This document shows, piece after piece, positions 8,242-16,327 of a DNA stretch of 26,053 nucleotides (position 1 is the stretch's first letter; the number at the start of each line of letters is the position of its first letter). The notes under the pieces were generated by a model. It did not search any database, was not told the origin of the DNA, and worked only from the letters and a program-made list of their open reading frames with translations. The stretch comes from Acidobacteriota bacterium (GTDB lineage: Bacteria > Acidobacteriota > Terriglobia > Terriglobales > Acidobacteriaceae): positions 1 to 26,053 of the forward strand of contig JAJXZK010000220.1 in the NCBI GenBank assembly GCA_021780095.1, given 5' to 3'. Made by a program: the position numbers and the translations under genes.

Positions 8242-8554
8242 CTATCTTTCTTTCCTTGAGTACCGCCAGCCACGGGCCGGGGCCAACAAATTGTCGATCA
8301 TTGTCCATGCCATCCAGCAGGGATTCCAGGCGTGCCTCCGGATTCACCGAAAACAGCGCGTGCTGCGCTCGCCTGCGCCGGTCGCGCAGGAGTTCATATG
8401 CGTCGCGAACCTGCTCGAACTCGGCCGGAGACCTGTCCGGCGGAAACTGCTTGAGTTTGGCCAGATAGGCAACTCGAATCTGCTCGTCCTCCGTGCCGGG
8501 GTCAAGGCCTAGCACGGCATAGGGATCGGAGATCGGCAAAGCGTTCCTGTTCAT
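8222..8554 (-). CDS. J-domain-like protein with PPD in place of HPD
   Basis: A 110-residue protein with an N-terminal J-like domain: DPYAVLGLDPGTEDEQIRVAYLAKLKQ, then FPPDR, then FEQVRDAYELLRD (residues 10-58). In standard J domains the HPD tripeptide between helices II and III is essential to stimulate Hsp70 ATPase. Here the corresponding residues are PPD (38-40), so the histidine is absent. There is no Gly/Phe or zinc-finger region. It sits 9 bases after the helical-repeat gene and overlaps the GrpE-like gene. Either this dedicated Hsp70 works with an altered J contact, or the protein acts in another way; sequence cannot decide. Confidence 0.8.
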   Translation of the reverse strand: MNRNALPISDPYAVLGLDPGTEDEQIRVAYLAKLKQFPPDRSPAEFEQVRDAYELLRDRRRRAQHALFSVNPEARLESLLDGMDNDRQFVGPGPWLAVLKERKIDGNGRR

Positions 8555-8563
8555 CGTTTCACC

Positions 8564-11353
8564 CTAAAACAAACAGCTCTGTTCCGGCGGCGAAGCCTTT
8601 GTTGTTTTATTATTCTTCTTGCTCCTGGACGACGGAAGTTCCGGCTGGGATCGTCTTTCACCCAGAATTCTGTCGAGAGCGATTTTGGGATTTTCGCCCC
8701 GGGCAAAGGCTTTTTTCAGTTCCTTCACGGCTGCGTCGGAAAGGCCCATAAGGTTCGCAATTCCCTTGATTAAATCCGGAATGGGAGAGATTCCGGAGCC
8801 TACGAAATCGTCCTCATCGTCCAAGTCGTCGTCGAAATCATCCTCCCCGTCATCGACATACTCATAGCCATCCTCCATCGGCTCGCCGCGTTTTGCCCGA
8901 CATTTGGGGCAATCGCAGAGAGTATAGCCAAGGTCCTCGGCATACTTTGGCTCCAAGTTGGGTTTGTAGCCGGGAAACTGCTTCAGTGTCCGTTCTTCTT
9001 CCAGAATCTTGCCGAGCAACTCCGGCGAGACTGGACGGCTGGCCATCTTCGGGTCTACCTCCATATTAGATATGGCCCTCCCGCGTCCGTCCCATTGCTT
9101 CCCGCTCAGGCAATCCAGAATTCTTCCAACCAGTCCAGTGTTGCGCTCCCGCCTGGCCAGCTCCAGCGATGCCGTCAAGCAGCCCTCCGCCTGGAGAGAT
9201 GCCCACTGCGGCAGCGAGCGGGCACGCAGAAAGAGAAACTCGGCGTTCGCCCCGCCCTTGGCCAGTCCCGCCACCGAGACGGCATAACCCAGTTCCGCTG
9301 AGTAGCTGTCCAAGGCCGCCTCGCCAAGAACCAGCATTTGGGCGGCATCCGCCGGGCAGTTGGGCAGGTTCAGCGCGGCAATCAATGGATCGTTCCATTC
9401 ACGCGGCAGCAATATGGGAAGACCGGCCCACTCGCCCAGAACGTGGGCTCTGGCCGCGCCGGCCAGCAACTCGGCGGCAGGAATCTTGGCAACTTTCAAA
9501 GCCAGCACCGAGGTCGCAGAATCTATCTTCGCGGCCCCGGCCAAACTCGCCATCAGCAGATGCGCGGCCACGCTGCCTATCAACCTGTTCAGTTCGGCTT
9601 TCTGATCGTCCTGGACGGCCGTGTCGCGGCCAATCGCGGCTGCGCACCAACGCAGCGCCGCGGCCAGTGCGGCAATCTCCCCTGGCCGCACCTCGGGCAC
9701 GGTCTCAATCTGTTCGATTCCGCCCAGCACCAGATGGGTTTTGCGCTGTTGCAGATGCCGTATGGCCGCAGAAAGCAACAGCCGCAGTTTCGCACGCCGC
9801 ACCTCAGGATTCAGACGGTCTAGAGTCTCCGCTTCTTCCAGATACTTGAGCGATTTCTTGAATGCGTTGCGCTTTTCCGCCGATTCCGTCAGGTAAAGCA
9901 GCGGTTGAATATCCGCAGCCCGAGCCTCTCGCCAATGCTCCGCAACCTTGTCCGCCGCCTGCCAGGAACCGTTCTTCCGAGCCCAACGCAGCCACATCTG
10001 AAAGGTTTCCGGATGAGGATCGGCCTTGCAGGCACGTTCATACAGCGTCCCCGGTGAGGCCAGACCATCCTCCTCCTTGCTCCACTTGTCCGGTTTCCGA
10101 TAAGAAGCCATCTCTTGCTTCAGGTCTGCGATGATTTCCGCGGGCGCCTTTTCGATCAATTCCGCCATGTGCAGCGCCAGAACGCCATCTTCCAGACTGC
10201 CTGCGGCAAACCAGTTCTCCTGTATTGCCTCGCGGCGAAAGTCTGCCCATACAGCGGCCGCTTCCGCGTCGGCGTCCAGATGCTGCTGGTCTTCCAGTGC
10301 GCTTGCCAGAAGGCGAAAGTAGTAAGCATTCCACCGTGGAGAACCGCCCACGGCCGCGTTGATCGCCGATTGCGGAATGTGCTGCAATCCACAACGCACC
10401 GCAATGTGCTGGCGCAGGCGTTCCCGCATCGCGGCGTCCCAGTGATCGCTGGCCGCCATCGCGGTCCGCGCCGCATCGAGAATTTGCTTCTGGTTCTTTC
10501 CCCGTAGTGCATCCTCCATCGACGTCAGAGCAGAGCGCAAAGCCGCGCCATGATCCCTAGCTGTAGCGATGAGCCTCTTTTCGGCCAGGCTGAACTTGGA
10601 ATCGACGTCGGTCGCAGACTCCGCCGGAAGCATCGAGGTCAATGAAGGAATCAGGCGCGCGGGAACCGAATCGTCGGGAATCGTCCGGAGCCACCTGCTG
10701 CATTCTTCATCCTTGCGCCGGTAGTAGCTTGTGATCGCCCGGATCAGCGCCTTCCAAGGAGCCAGCGGGCTGCGCCGCGACACCTCCGGCAGCGCCAGAA
10801 CCGCGTCCTCTACCGCTCCCTTGGTCACGGCCTGGAACGCGGTGGCCAGTGCCGATGCAGCCGTGCGCAGGGAATGTTCCGGCTGCAGGGATGAAACCGC
10901 GGCCAATGCAGGCAGGTCATGAATCCGTTGCCGGATGAATGTTTCGATGCATTCGCGGTCTTCCGCCGAAAGCTCTGGATCGGCGAGCGGTCTGACGACC
11001 TCCTCCAGTTTGCCATCCTGCGCGCATATCTCCCAACCGAGGGCCGCCAATCGCGGTAGAGCCGCAGGAAACCGTTCACGCACAATCCCCAGCAAGGCCT
11101 TGGCCTCCACGGCCATTCCCAGCTTGACCATATCTTCTATACGAGCCTGGTAGGCATCGGTCAACAGGGCTTCCGATTCCGCCGTTGCGCAGCGCTTGTA
11201 GATATCCTTTGCAAGCTGTAGAGCAGCCTTGGAATGCCGACCGGCAATCAGTTCCCGTACCCGCTCAATTTCTTCCGGCAACAGGCACGCGACCCCCTCA
11301 TTGAGGACTGCGCTTGACGCTGAACCATTCTTCTTGTTTTCTTTTCGCGACAT
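8564..11353 (-). CDS. large TPR-like helical-repeat protein heading the Hsp70 operon
   Basis: A 929-residue, alanine-rich helical protein with weak TPR-like repeats (for example ALQLAKDIYKRCATAESEALL near 43-65 and LKYLEEAETLDRLNPEVRRA in the middle). It has no signal peptide or membrane segment. Near the C-terminus are CDCPKC (813-818) and a run of about 30 mostly acidic residues (822-851), then a lysine-rich tail, KKNNKTTK. It starts at ATG 11353 without a strong ribosome binding site. The J-like gene follows after 9 bases. As first gene of a chaperone operon it may be the client-binding or scaffold subunit; this is inference. I do not recognise a named family. Confidence 0.75.
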   Translation of the reverse strand: MSRKENKKNGSASSAVLNEGVACLLPEEIERVRELIAGRHSKAALQLAKDIYKRCATAESEALLTDAYQARIEDMVKLGMAVEAKALLGIVRERFPAALPRLAALGWEICAQDGKLEEVVRPLADPELSAEDRECIETFIRQRIHDLPALAAVSSLQPEHSLRTAASALATAFQAVTKGAVEDAVLALPEVSRRSPLAPWKALIRAITSYYRRKDEECSRWLRTIPDDSVPARLIPSLTSMLPAESATDVDSKFSLAEKRLIATARDHGAALRSALTSMEDALRGKNQKQILDAARTAMAASDHWDAAMRERLRQHIAVRCGLQHIPQSAINAAVGGSPRWNAYYFRLLASALEDQQHLDADAEAAAVWADFRREAIQENWFAAGSLEDGVLALHMAELIEKAPAEIIADLKQEMASYRKPDKWSKEEDGLASPGTLYERACKADPHPETFQMWLRWARKNGSWQAADKVAEHWREARAADIQPLLYLTESAEKRNAFKKSLKYLEEAETLDRLNPEVRRAKLRLLLSAAIRHLQQRKTHLVLGGIEQIETVPEVRPGEIAALAAALRWCAAAIGRDTAVQDDQKAELNRLIGSVAAHLLMASLAGAAKIDSATSVLALKVAKIPAAELLAGAARAHVLGEWAGLPILLPREWNDPLIAALNLPNCPADAAQMLVLGEAALDSYSAELGYAVSVAGLAKGGANAEFLFLRARSLPQWASLQAEGCLTASLELARRERNTGLVGRILDCLSGKQWDGRGRAISNMEVDPKMASRPVSPELLGKILEEERTLKQFPGYKPNLEPKYAEDLGYTLCDCPKCRAKRGEPMEDGYEYVDDGEDDFDDDLDDEDDFVGSGISPIPDLIKGIANLMGLSDAAVKELKKAFARGENPKIALDRILGERRSQPELPSSRSKKNNKTTKASPPEQSCLF

Positions 11354-11388
11354 GGGATAAGACGGTCAAGGACAGTCTAAACGCTAGG

Positions 11389-11401
11389 GCCTCTTGCAAA
11401 A
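11389..11401 (+). repeat. 13-bp repeat GCCTCTTGCAAAA, right copy, possible IS end
   Basis: Same sequence and orientation as 5041-5053. It lies 93 bases before the start of a degraded transposase reading frame and 35 bases upstream of the helical-repeat gene, the position expected for the left end of the decayed element. Confidence 0.45.
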
Positions 11402-11493
11402 ATCAGAGCACAACGTGATCTATGAGGCGGGGACAGCCGACTTTAGAATAGGGTTTTCGCTACCAACTCCAAAGTGGAAGGCGTCCCCACCGT

Positions 11494-11800
11494 ATGCAGC
11501 TTACCGTTTCCGACATCCTGAATCAATTCCATCGCATCATGCAAGGCGTACTGTTCCCGGCGCTCCAGGAGCAGTTGGGACCGTTGTCCGAAAAGCACCG
11601 GCAACTGGCAGCGGTTCTGAGCATGATTGAGATTGAGGGGCTGGTCGCCTCCTGGCCGGGTGGCGTGGGCAGGCCAGGCACCGGCGTACCATCGCGCGGG
11701 CCTTTGTGGCCAAAGCGGTGTGCAACATGAGCACCACGCGGCATTTACTGGATCGTCGCCGCATCGGAACTTCCCAACGCCTGCACCCTTGTCGACTCTG
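11494..11800 (+). pseudogene. DUF772/IS1182-like transposase remnant, frameshifted
   Basis: The first frame reads MQLTVSDILNQFHRIMQGVL and LSEKHRQLAAVLSMIEIEG. It loses the conserved sequence near 11665, where another plus frame continues RTIARAFVAKAVCNMSTTRH and LLDRRR. Together these resemble the N-terminal DUF772 domain of IS1182/IS5-type transposases (…GRP..DRRA.ARAFVAKAV..LPTTR.L…). The catalytic domain is absent and at least one frameshift is present, so this is a dead fragment. It separates the chaperone operon from the HigB/HigA pair. The exact 3' limit cannot be set. Confidence 0.65.
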
Positions 11801-11974
11801 TGGTCTTACATTCCATGCCCGCTCCCATGACGGGCGACAATGTAAATTACCGGTCGGAACATTAGCTTGACGCCAGACACTCCCAGGAGATTTACACCCT
11901 TGACCTGCGATTTCAGTAGGGTTAAACCACAGTCCCACGCGGAAAACCCTTTACAAATCAGGGCAAGACAAAGC

Positions 11975-12003
11975 TTGTACCATGTACCCCTGTGTGGTAC
12001 ATT
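11975..12003 (+). promoter_or_regulatory. promoter and operator of the higBA pair
   Basis: A perfect 7-bp inverted repeat, ATGTACC (11982-11988) and GGTACAT (11996-12002) with a 7-bp centre, lies 21 bases before the toxin start. A plausible promoter, TTGTAC (11975-11980) and TACATT (11998-12003) with 17 bases between, overlaps it. The arrangement suits autorepression by the HTH antitoxin. The -35 and -10 matches are moderate. Confidence 0.6.
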
Positions 12004-12023
12004 GACTCGTAGTGGGCTGCGGA

Positions 12024-12320
12024 ATGATTGTGGGCTTTCGGGACGACTGGTTGCGCGATTTCTTCGTCAAGGACCTCCGGACAAAGAAAATTCCCTCCGA
12101 ATTGGAAGTCCGATTGTTCCGTAAAATCCAGATGATCGACGATGCAACCACGGACCAGGACCTGCGGGTGCCACCCAGTAACCGCTTTGAGAAACTGCAT
12201 GGCAAACTGGAAGGACTCCATTCGGTCCGTGTCAATAAACAATGGAGGCTGGTCTTCCAGTGGGACAGTGGCCGTGGAGAAGCAAAGGACGTCTATCTGG
12301 ACGACCACAGCTATCAGTGA
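12024..12320 (+). CDS. higB: HigB-type toxin (RelE/ParE superfamily)
   Basis: A 98-residue protein of the HigB branch of RelE-like toxins, which as a family cleave ribosome-bound mRNA. Recognisable parts are IVGFRDDWLRDFFV at the start, VRLFRKIQMIDDATTDQDLRVPPSNRFEKL (given as the region near 33-62), KLEGLHSVRVNKQWRLVFQW and the tail DVYLDDHSYQ. A GTG at 12012 would add four residues, but the ATG at 12024 matches family length. The antitoxin follows after 8 bases. The order toxin then antitoxin is characteristic of higBA. The arginine-rich surface and final YQ agree with the fold, but activity is inferred. Confidence 0.88.
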   Translation: MIVGFRDDWLRDFFVKDLRTKKIPSELEVRLFRKIQMIDDATTDQDLRVPPSNRFEKLHGKLEGLHSVRVNKQWRLVFQWDSGRGEAKDVYLDDHSYQ

Positions 12321-12328
12321 GGTGGGAC

Positions 12329-12637
12329 ATGTTAGTGACGAAGCGCAAGCCGGCGGGCATAGGAGAAATCCTGGTCGAAGAGTTCATGAAGCCGATGGGG
12401 CTGACACAAGGCGTGTTGGCCGATGCAATGGGCGTGCAGCGCAAACACGTCAATGAACTGTGCAACGGACGCAGGTCTGTTACCGCGCCGACTGCACTTC
12501 TTCTTGCCCGTGTGTTTGGCAATGGTCCTGATTTTTGGCTGAACGTGCAGAGGCGCAGCGATCTGTGGAAGGCATTGCATTCGCCTCGCGAACGCGAGCG
12601 GATCAAACGCGCCCGACCGCTGACCATCGCCGCGTGA
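12329..12637 (+). CDS. higA: HigA-type antitoxin (XRE helix-turn-helix)
   Basis: A 102-residue antitoxin with the HigA pattern IGEILVEEFMKPMGLTQGVL, then the helix-turn-helix ADAMGVQRKHVNELCNGRRS and the stretch FGNGPDFWLNVQRRSDLW that typifies the family. The frame opens upstream, but ATG 12329 is preferred because GAGGTGG sits just before it, within the toxin's 3' end, and because the protein then begins at the usual point. It should neutralise HigB and repress the operon through the palindrome at 11982-12002. It converges on the SNF2 gene, whose 3' end is 121 bases away. Confidence 0.9.
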   Translation: MLVTKRKPAGIGEILVEEFMKPMGLTQGVLADAMGVQRKHVNELCNGRRSVTAPTALLLARVFGNGPDFWLNVQRRSDLWKALHSPRERERIKRARPLTIAA

Positions 12638-12707
12638 CATGTGCGCCACCACAACTACGCTGCGGGAGGGCCGCGTGAGCTATGTTGTCCTGCTTTGATT
12701 TCGTACG

Positions 12708-12745
12708 AAACGGACAGCAGAATGTTCCTGTTTAAACGTCCGTTT
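12708..12745. repeat. 8-bp inverted repeat between convergent higA and SNF2 genes
   Basis: AAACGGAC (12708-12715) and GTCCGTTT (12738-12745) are perfectly complementary, with 22 bases between them and an extra inner ACAG/CTGT pairing. Its position between two convergent genes suggests a two-way transcription stop, but the loop is long and the stem only moderately GC-rich. A protein-binding site is an alternative. Confidence 0.4.
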
Positions 12746-12758
12746 ACGCAGCCCCTAG

Positions 12759-15700
12759 CTACGACAGCAGCAGTTCGAGGTCCTCTGTACGCAAGTTGCG
12801 AATCAGGCTGTTGTCGGCGCCTATGATGGCCTCCGCCAAATCGCGCTTCGTCGCTTGCAGTTCCAGGACTTTTTCCTCGACGGTGTCCCGCGCGATCAGA
12901 CGATAGGCGAAGACCTGTCGCGTCTGTCCGATGCGGTGGGCCCGGTCCACGGCCTGCGCCTCCACGGCCGGGTTCCACCACGGATCGAGAATGAACACAT
13001 AGTCGGCGGCGGTCAGGTTCAACCCCAGACCGCCAGCCTTCAAACTGATCAAGAAAAGCCGGCAGGCGGGGTCTTCCTGGAAGCGCGCGACCCTCGTCTG
13101 CCGGTCGTGCGTCTGGCCATCCAGATACTCGAAAGCGACCCCTTCGCGTTCGAGACGCAGGCGGACGATCGCCAGCAGACTGGTAAATTGCGAGAAGACC
13201 AGCGCCTTGTGCCCCTCGTCGAGGACCACGCGCAGTTGCTCCAACAGCACGTCGAGCTTGGCGCTGGAGGCTTCCAGATGTTTAGGATCGAGGAGCCCGG
13301 GATGGCAGGCGGCCTGCCGCAAACGCAGCAATGCTTCCAGTACCTGGATTGTTGACCTCTCCAGTCCTTCATTCTGAATCCGCCGCAGTAAGGAATCGCG
13401 ATAGTGCTGGCGCAATTCGGCGTAGAGCTTATGTTGCCCAGGCTCCATTTCACAATAGATCGTCTGCTCATACTTCGCAGGCAGCTCGCGGACCACCTGT
13501 TCCTTGGTGCGGCGCAACAGAAACGGCCGCAGCGCGCGGGCCAGCAGCTTGCGGGTGTCTTCATCGGGCTTGCGCAAGGCCCCGCCCGCCAGTTGCATTA
13601 CGCTTGCCGCCCCGAGCATGCCTGGGTTGAGAAATTCAAAGAGCGACCAAAGCTCCCCCAAATGGTTTTCGACCGGCGTGCCGCTCAAGGCCAGACGGTT
13701 CGTTCCATGCAGCAGACGCACGGCCTTGGCCGATTCCGTGTTCGCATTCTTGACGGCCTGGGACTCGTCGAGGACCACATAGTCGAACGCGATCTGCTGG
13801 AGACGCAAGGCATCGCGTCGCAACGTCCCATACGTGGTCAGCACCAGATCGTAGGCGGCCAAGTCCGTGTCATTGCGGGACAGGCCCGTGTAATCCAGAA
13901 TGCGAAGCTGCGGCGTGAAGCGCGCCGCCTCCTGCTTCCAGTTGAAGATCAGCGATTTGGGGACCACCACCAGCGAAGGCCCTGCAATCTCGCCTTGGAC
14001 ACGTAGCTCGCGCCGCGTTTCCAGCAGCGCCAGCACCTGGGCGGTCTTCCCTACGCCCATATCGTCGGCCAGACAGCCGCCAAACCGAAATCGCCACAGA
14101 AAATGATCCAGCCAAGGCCCTCGCGTTGATACTCCCGCAATTGCCCCACGAACCCCGCCGGTTGTGCAGCGGCTTCCACCCCCCGGAAGCGCCGCAATTC
14201 CTCGCGCAGGTCGGTGAAGGTTGCAGCGCAGTCCGCCTGGGGCTCGGTGGCGAGCATGGCATCGAGCGACCCAACCTGACTTTGGCGAAAGCGGACGTGA
14301 CCGTCGTTGAGCGCGCCCATTCCGGCGATGGGGCCGATCCGGCGCAGCCACTCCTCCGGCAGCATGCCGTAAGAGCCATCATCGAGCAGGACCATGTTGT
14401 TGCCACGGCGCAAGGCCTCCAGCAATGCGGGAAGACCTGCCTTGCTTTCTCCGTATTCCACGTCGCCGCGCAGTTCAAACCAATCCACACCGCTCGAAAC
14501 CGCAAGGTGAAACTCGCCCGGACGCCGAAAGAGTTTCCCGTCGGCTTCCACATGCCAGCCCTTCTCCACCAGCGAGCGCACAATGCGTGGCAGCTTGGTT
14601 GGCGCCAGCTCTCGCGCCAGTTCCCTGCCCCAGGTCGAAGCTGGATATTTGACTCCAATTTCATCGAGCAGTTCGCAGGCGGCCTTTTCCGCTGCGCCAT
14701 CACGGCGCATCAGCCTTCGCGTGGAGGCATCGTAGAACCCTTGCGCCATGGTCTTCTCCGGCACCAATCGCCCTTCGTACTCGAAGGACAACTCCGCCTT
14801 CAGCCGTTCTCCTCCGTAATGCGAACGCGGCTTGGAAATCCGCAGGCTGGGACGCGGCTGGGGCGTCGCTTCCTCGTATTGCAGCTCCTCGGGCATCTGC
14901 AGCGGCGGCAGTTCAGCAGAGCCGAGCAATTCGGTCAGAAATGCGTCCAGGTCTGCCTCTGGCACTTCGATGGATTTCTCTCTGCGAAGGTAGGGGATCC
15001 ATCGGAACGATTTCTCTTCCGTATGCAGCGCCACGCGGTCATGCGTGAACAGAAAGCCGCCGGAGGTGACCTGCACCGGCGCGCTCACATCCATCCGCTC
15101 CTCCCCGCGATGGAAGACCCCGCCCAACGTCCATCCTCCGGCGCCGCTCCGGCGCAACTCCAGGGCGAATGCCCAGGGAGGGCCATCGTCCCACGCCAGC
15201 ACCACCATTCCTTCCCCGCCCTTTGCATGCGGCAGATAACAGCGCCCAGTGCAAACCACCCGAGGCAGGAGCGTGCGCGCCAAAACTGGAGAAAGGAGAA
15301 ACGAGCTTGGACCCGAATCGTAGGTGTCGAGGTAGTACCCGGAATACTGTTTCCCCCCAAGCAGTGCGGACAATATCTCACGGTCCTCGGGGAGTGGCAG
15401 GAGCGAAATCAGGAAACGCTTCATGGCAAGCGGCCTGGGGCCGCTCCAGTCGCCATTTTTCTTCCGATCACGCGATTCCAGGGACAGGACCGCACTGACA
15501 CCGTCTCCGGAAACACTCACGATGTAAAGGACTTCCCGCTTTGCCGGCCAGGCGTCTGTGGAATGGGTGTCCCAGGCGTCGGCACTGGAAATCTCGCTGA
15601 TGCGCCTCTTCCAGTCATCTGGCTTACGGGACGGCATGGCGGCCGCCTCGCTCTTCTTCAAAACGGGGAATGAAGCCGGAGAAACTCTGCCGCCCACATG

Positions 15701-16048
15701 CTCGGCTATCTCATCAAAGAAATCGTCCATGTCCAGCATCACTTCCGTTGCCGACACGACCTCGCTGAGGTGTCCTTTCGCAGCGGCGGCCAGAATCGCT
15801 GCCCACAGGTGCTGGCACGGAACGCCTCTTTCCACAGGACCGTTGCAATCGCAATAAACGATAAGCCTGCCGTCCGTCCAGTACAGGTTTACTTCATGTG
15901 CGTAATGTGCGTACGTTTCCTTGACCTCTGCCTCGACCTCCAAATCCGAGCCATAGCGGATGGTGACGCGATGCTGCCAGAAGTCTTGCTGACCTCGCGC
16001 CCGAATGCTCGCAGTGAAATATTTGTCCAGTTTCGTCGCAAGATTCAT
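12759..16048 (-). pseudogene. SWIM zinc finger + SNF2 ATPase, split by one frameshift
   Basis: A SWI2/SNF2-family DNA-dependent ATPase of about 1,096 residues if read through. The upstream part (ATG 16048) carries a SWIM zinc finger (C66, C68, C78, H80) and a long middle region ending in QLREYQREGLGW. The frame is then lost at about 14100-14112. Another frame continues HFLWRFRFGGCLADDMGVGK (motif I), then VVLDESQAVKN, LALSGTPVENHL, and helicase C motifs including YLDGQTHDRQTRVARF, LISLKAGGLGLNLTAADYV and DRAHRIGQ. Adding one base after the GLGW codons rejoins both halves and every motif is then present. This is a fresh 1-base deletion, a sequencing error or, less likely, programmed frameshifting. 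Bacterial SWIM-SNF2 proteins occur in DNA-repair and defence settings; the role here is unknown. Confidence 0.85.
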
Positions 16049-16327
16049 GCGTCAACGGCCCAGAGAAATTTCATTCCCATTCATTCTATCTATTCAAAAT
16101 GCTCCACCAAATTTTGCCCTTGCAATTATCAAGAGCATGCAGAGTTATGGGGTGGCATAAACTGTGGGGATGAAATGGATACTGAAGCTGGTTGGTGTAT
16201 ACGTGAAAACCCATCATCCGCGACCGGAGCGCAATCCAGGGGTCGCGGGCAATGTGCTCGATGACGAGAGGGATGCAACACGTTTTGCTTTCGTGCGCAG
16301 CGGAAGCCCTGAAGCGCTCAGTCCCCA
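16049..16327. other. intergenic region between SNF2 and rep genes
   Basis: This 279-base stretch should hold the SNF2 promoter and the rep terminator, but I could not place either convincingly. A plus-strand open frame from 16164 (MKWILKLVGVYVKTHHPRPE) has no ribosome binding site, resembles no family I know and overlaps the rep gene on the other strand. Confidence 0.4.

Noticed and set aside
14126..15673. 515-codon plus-strand open frame opposite the SNF2 gene
   Set aside because: It is the antisense of a clearly coding, motif-rich gene and shows no recognisable domains.
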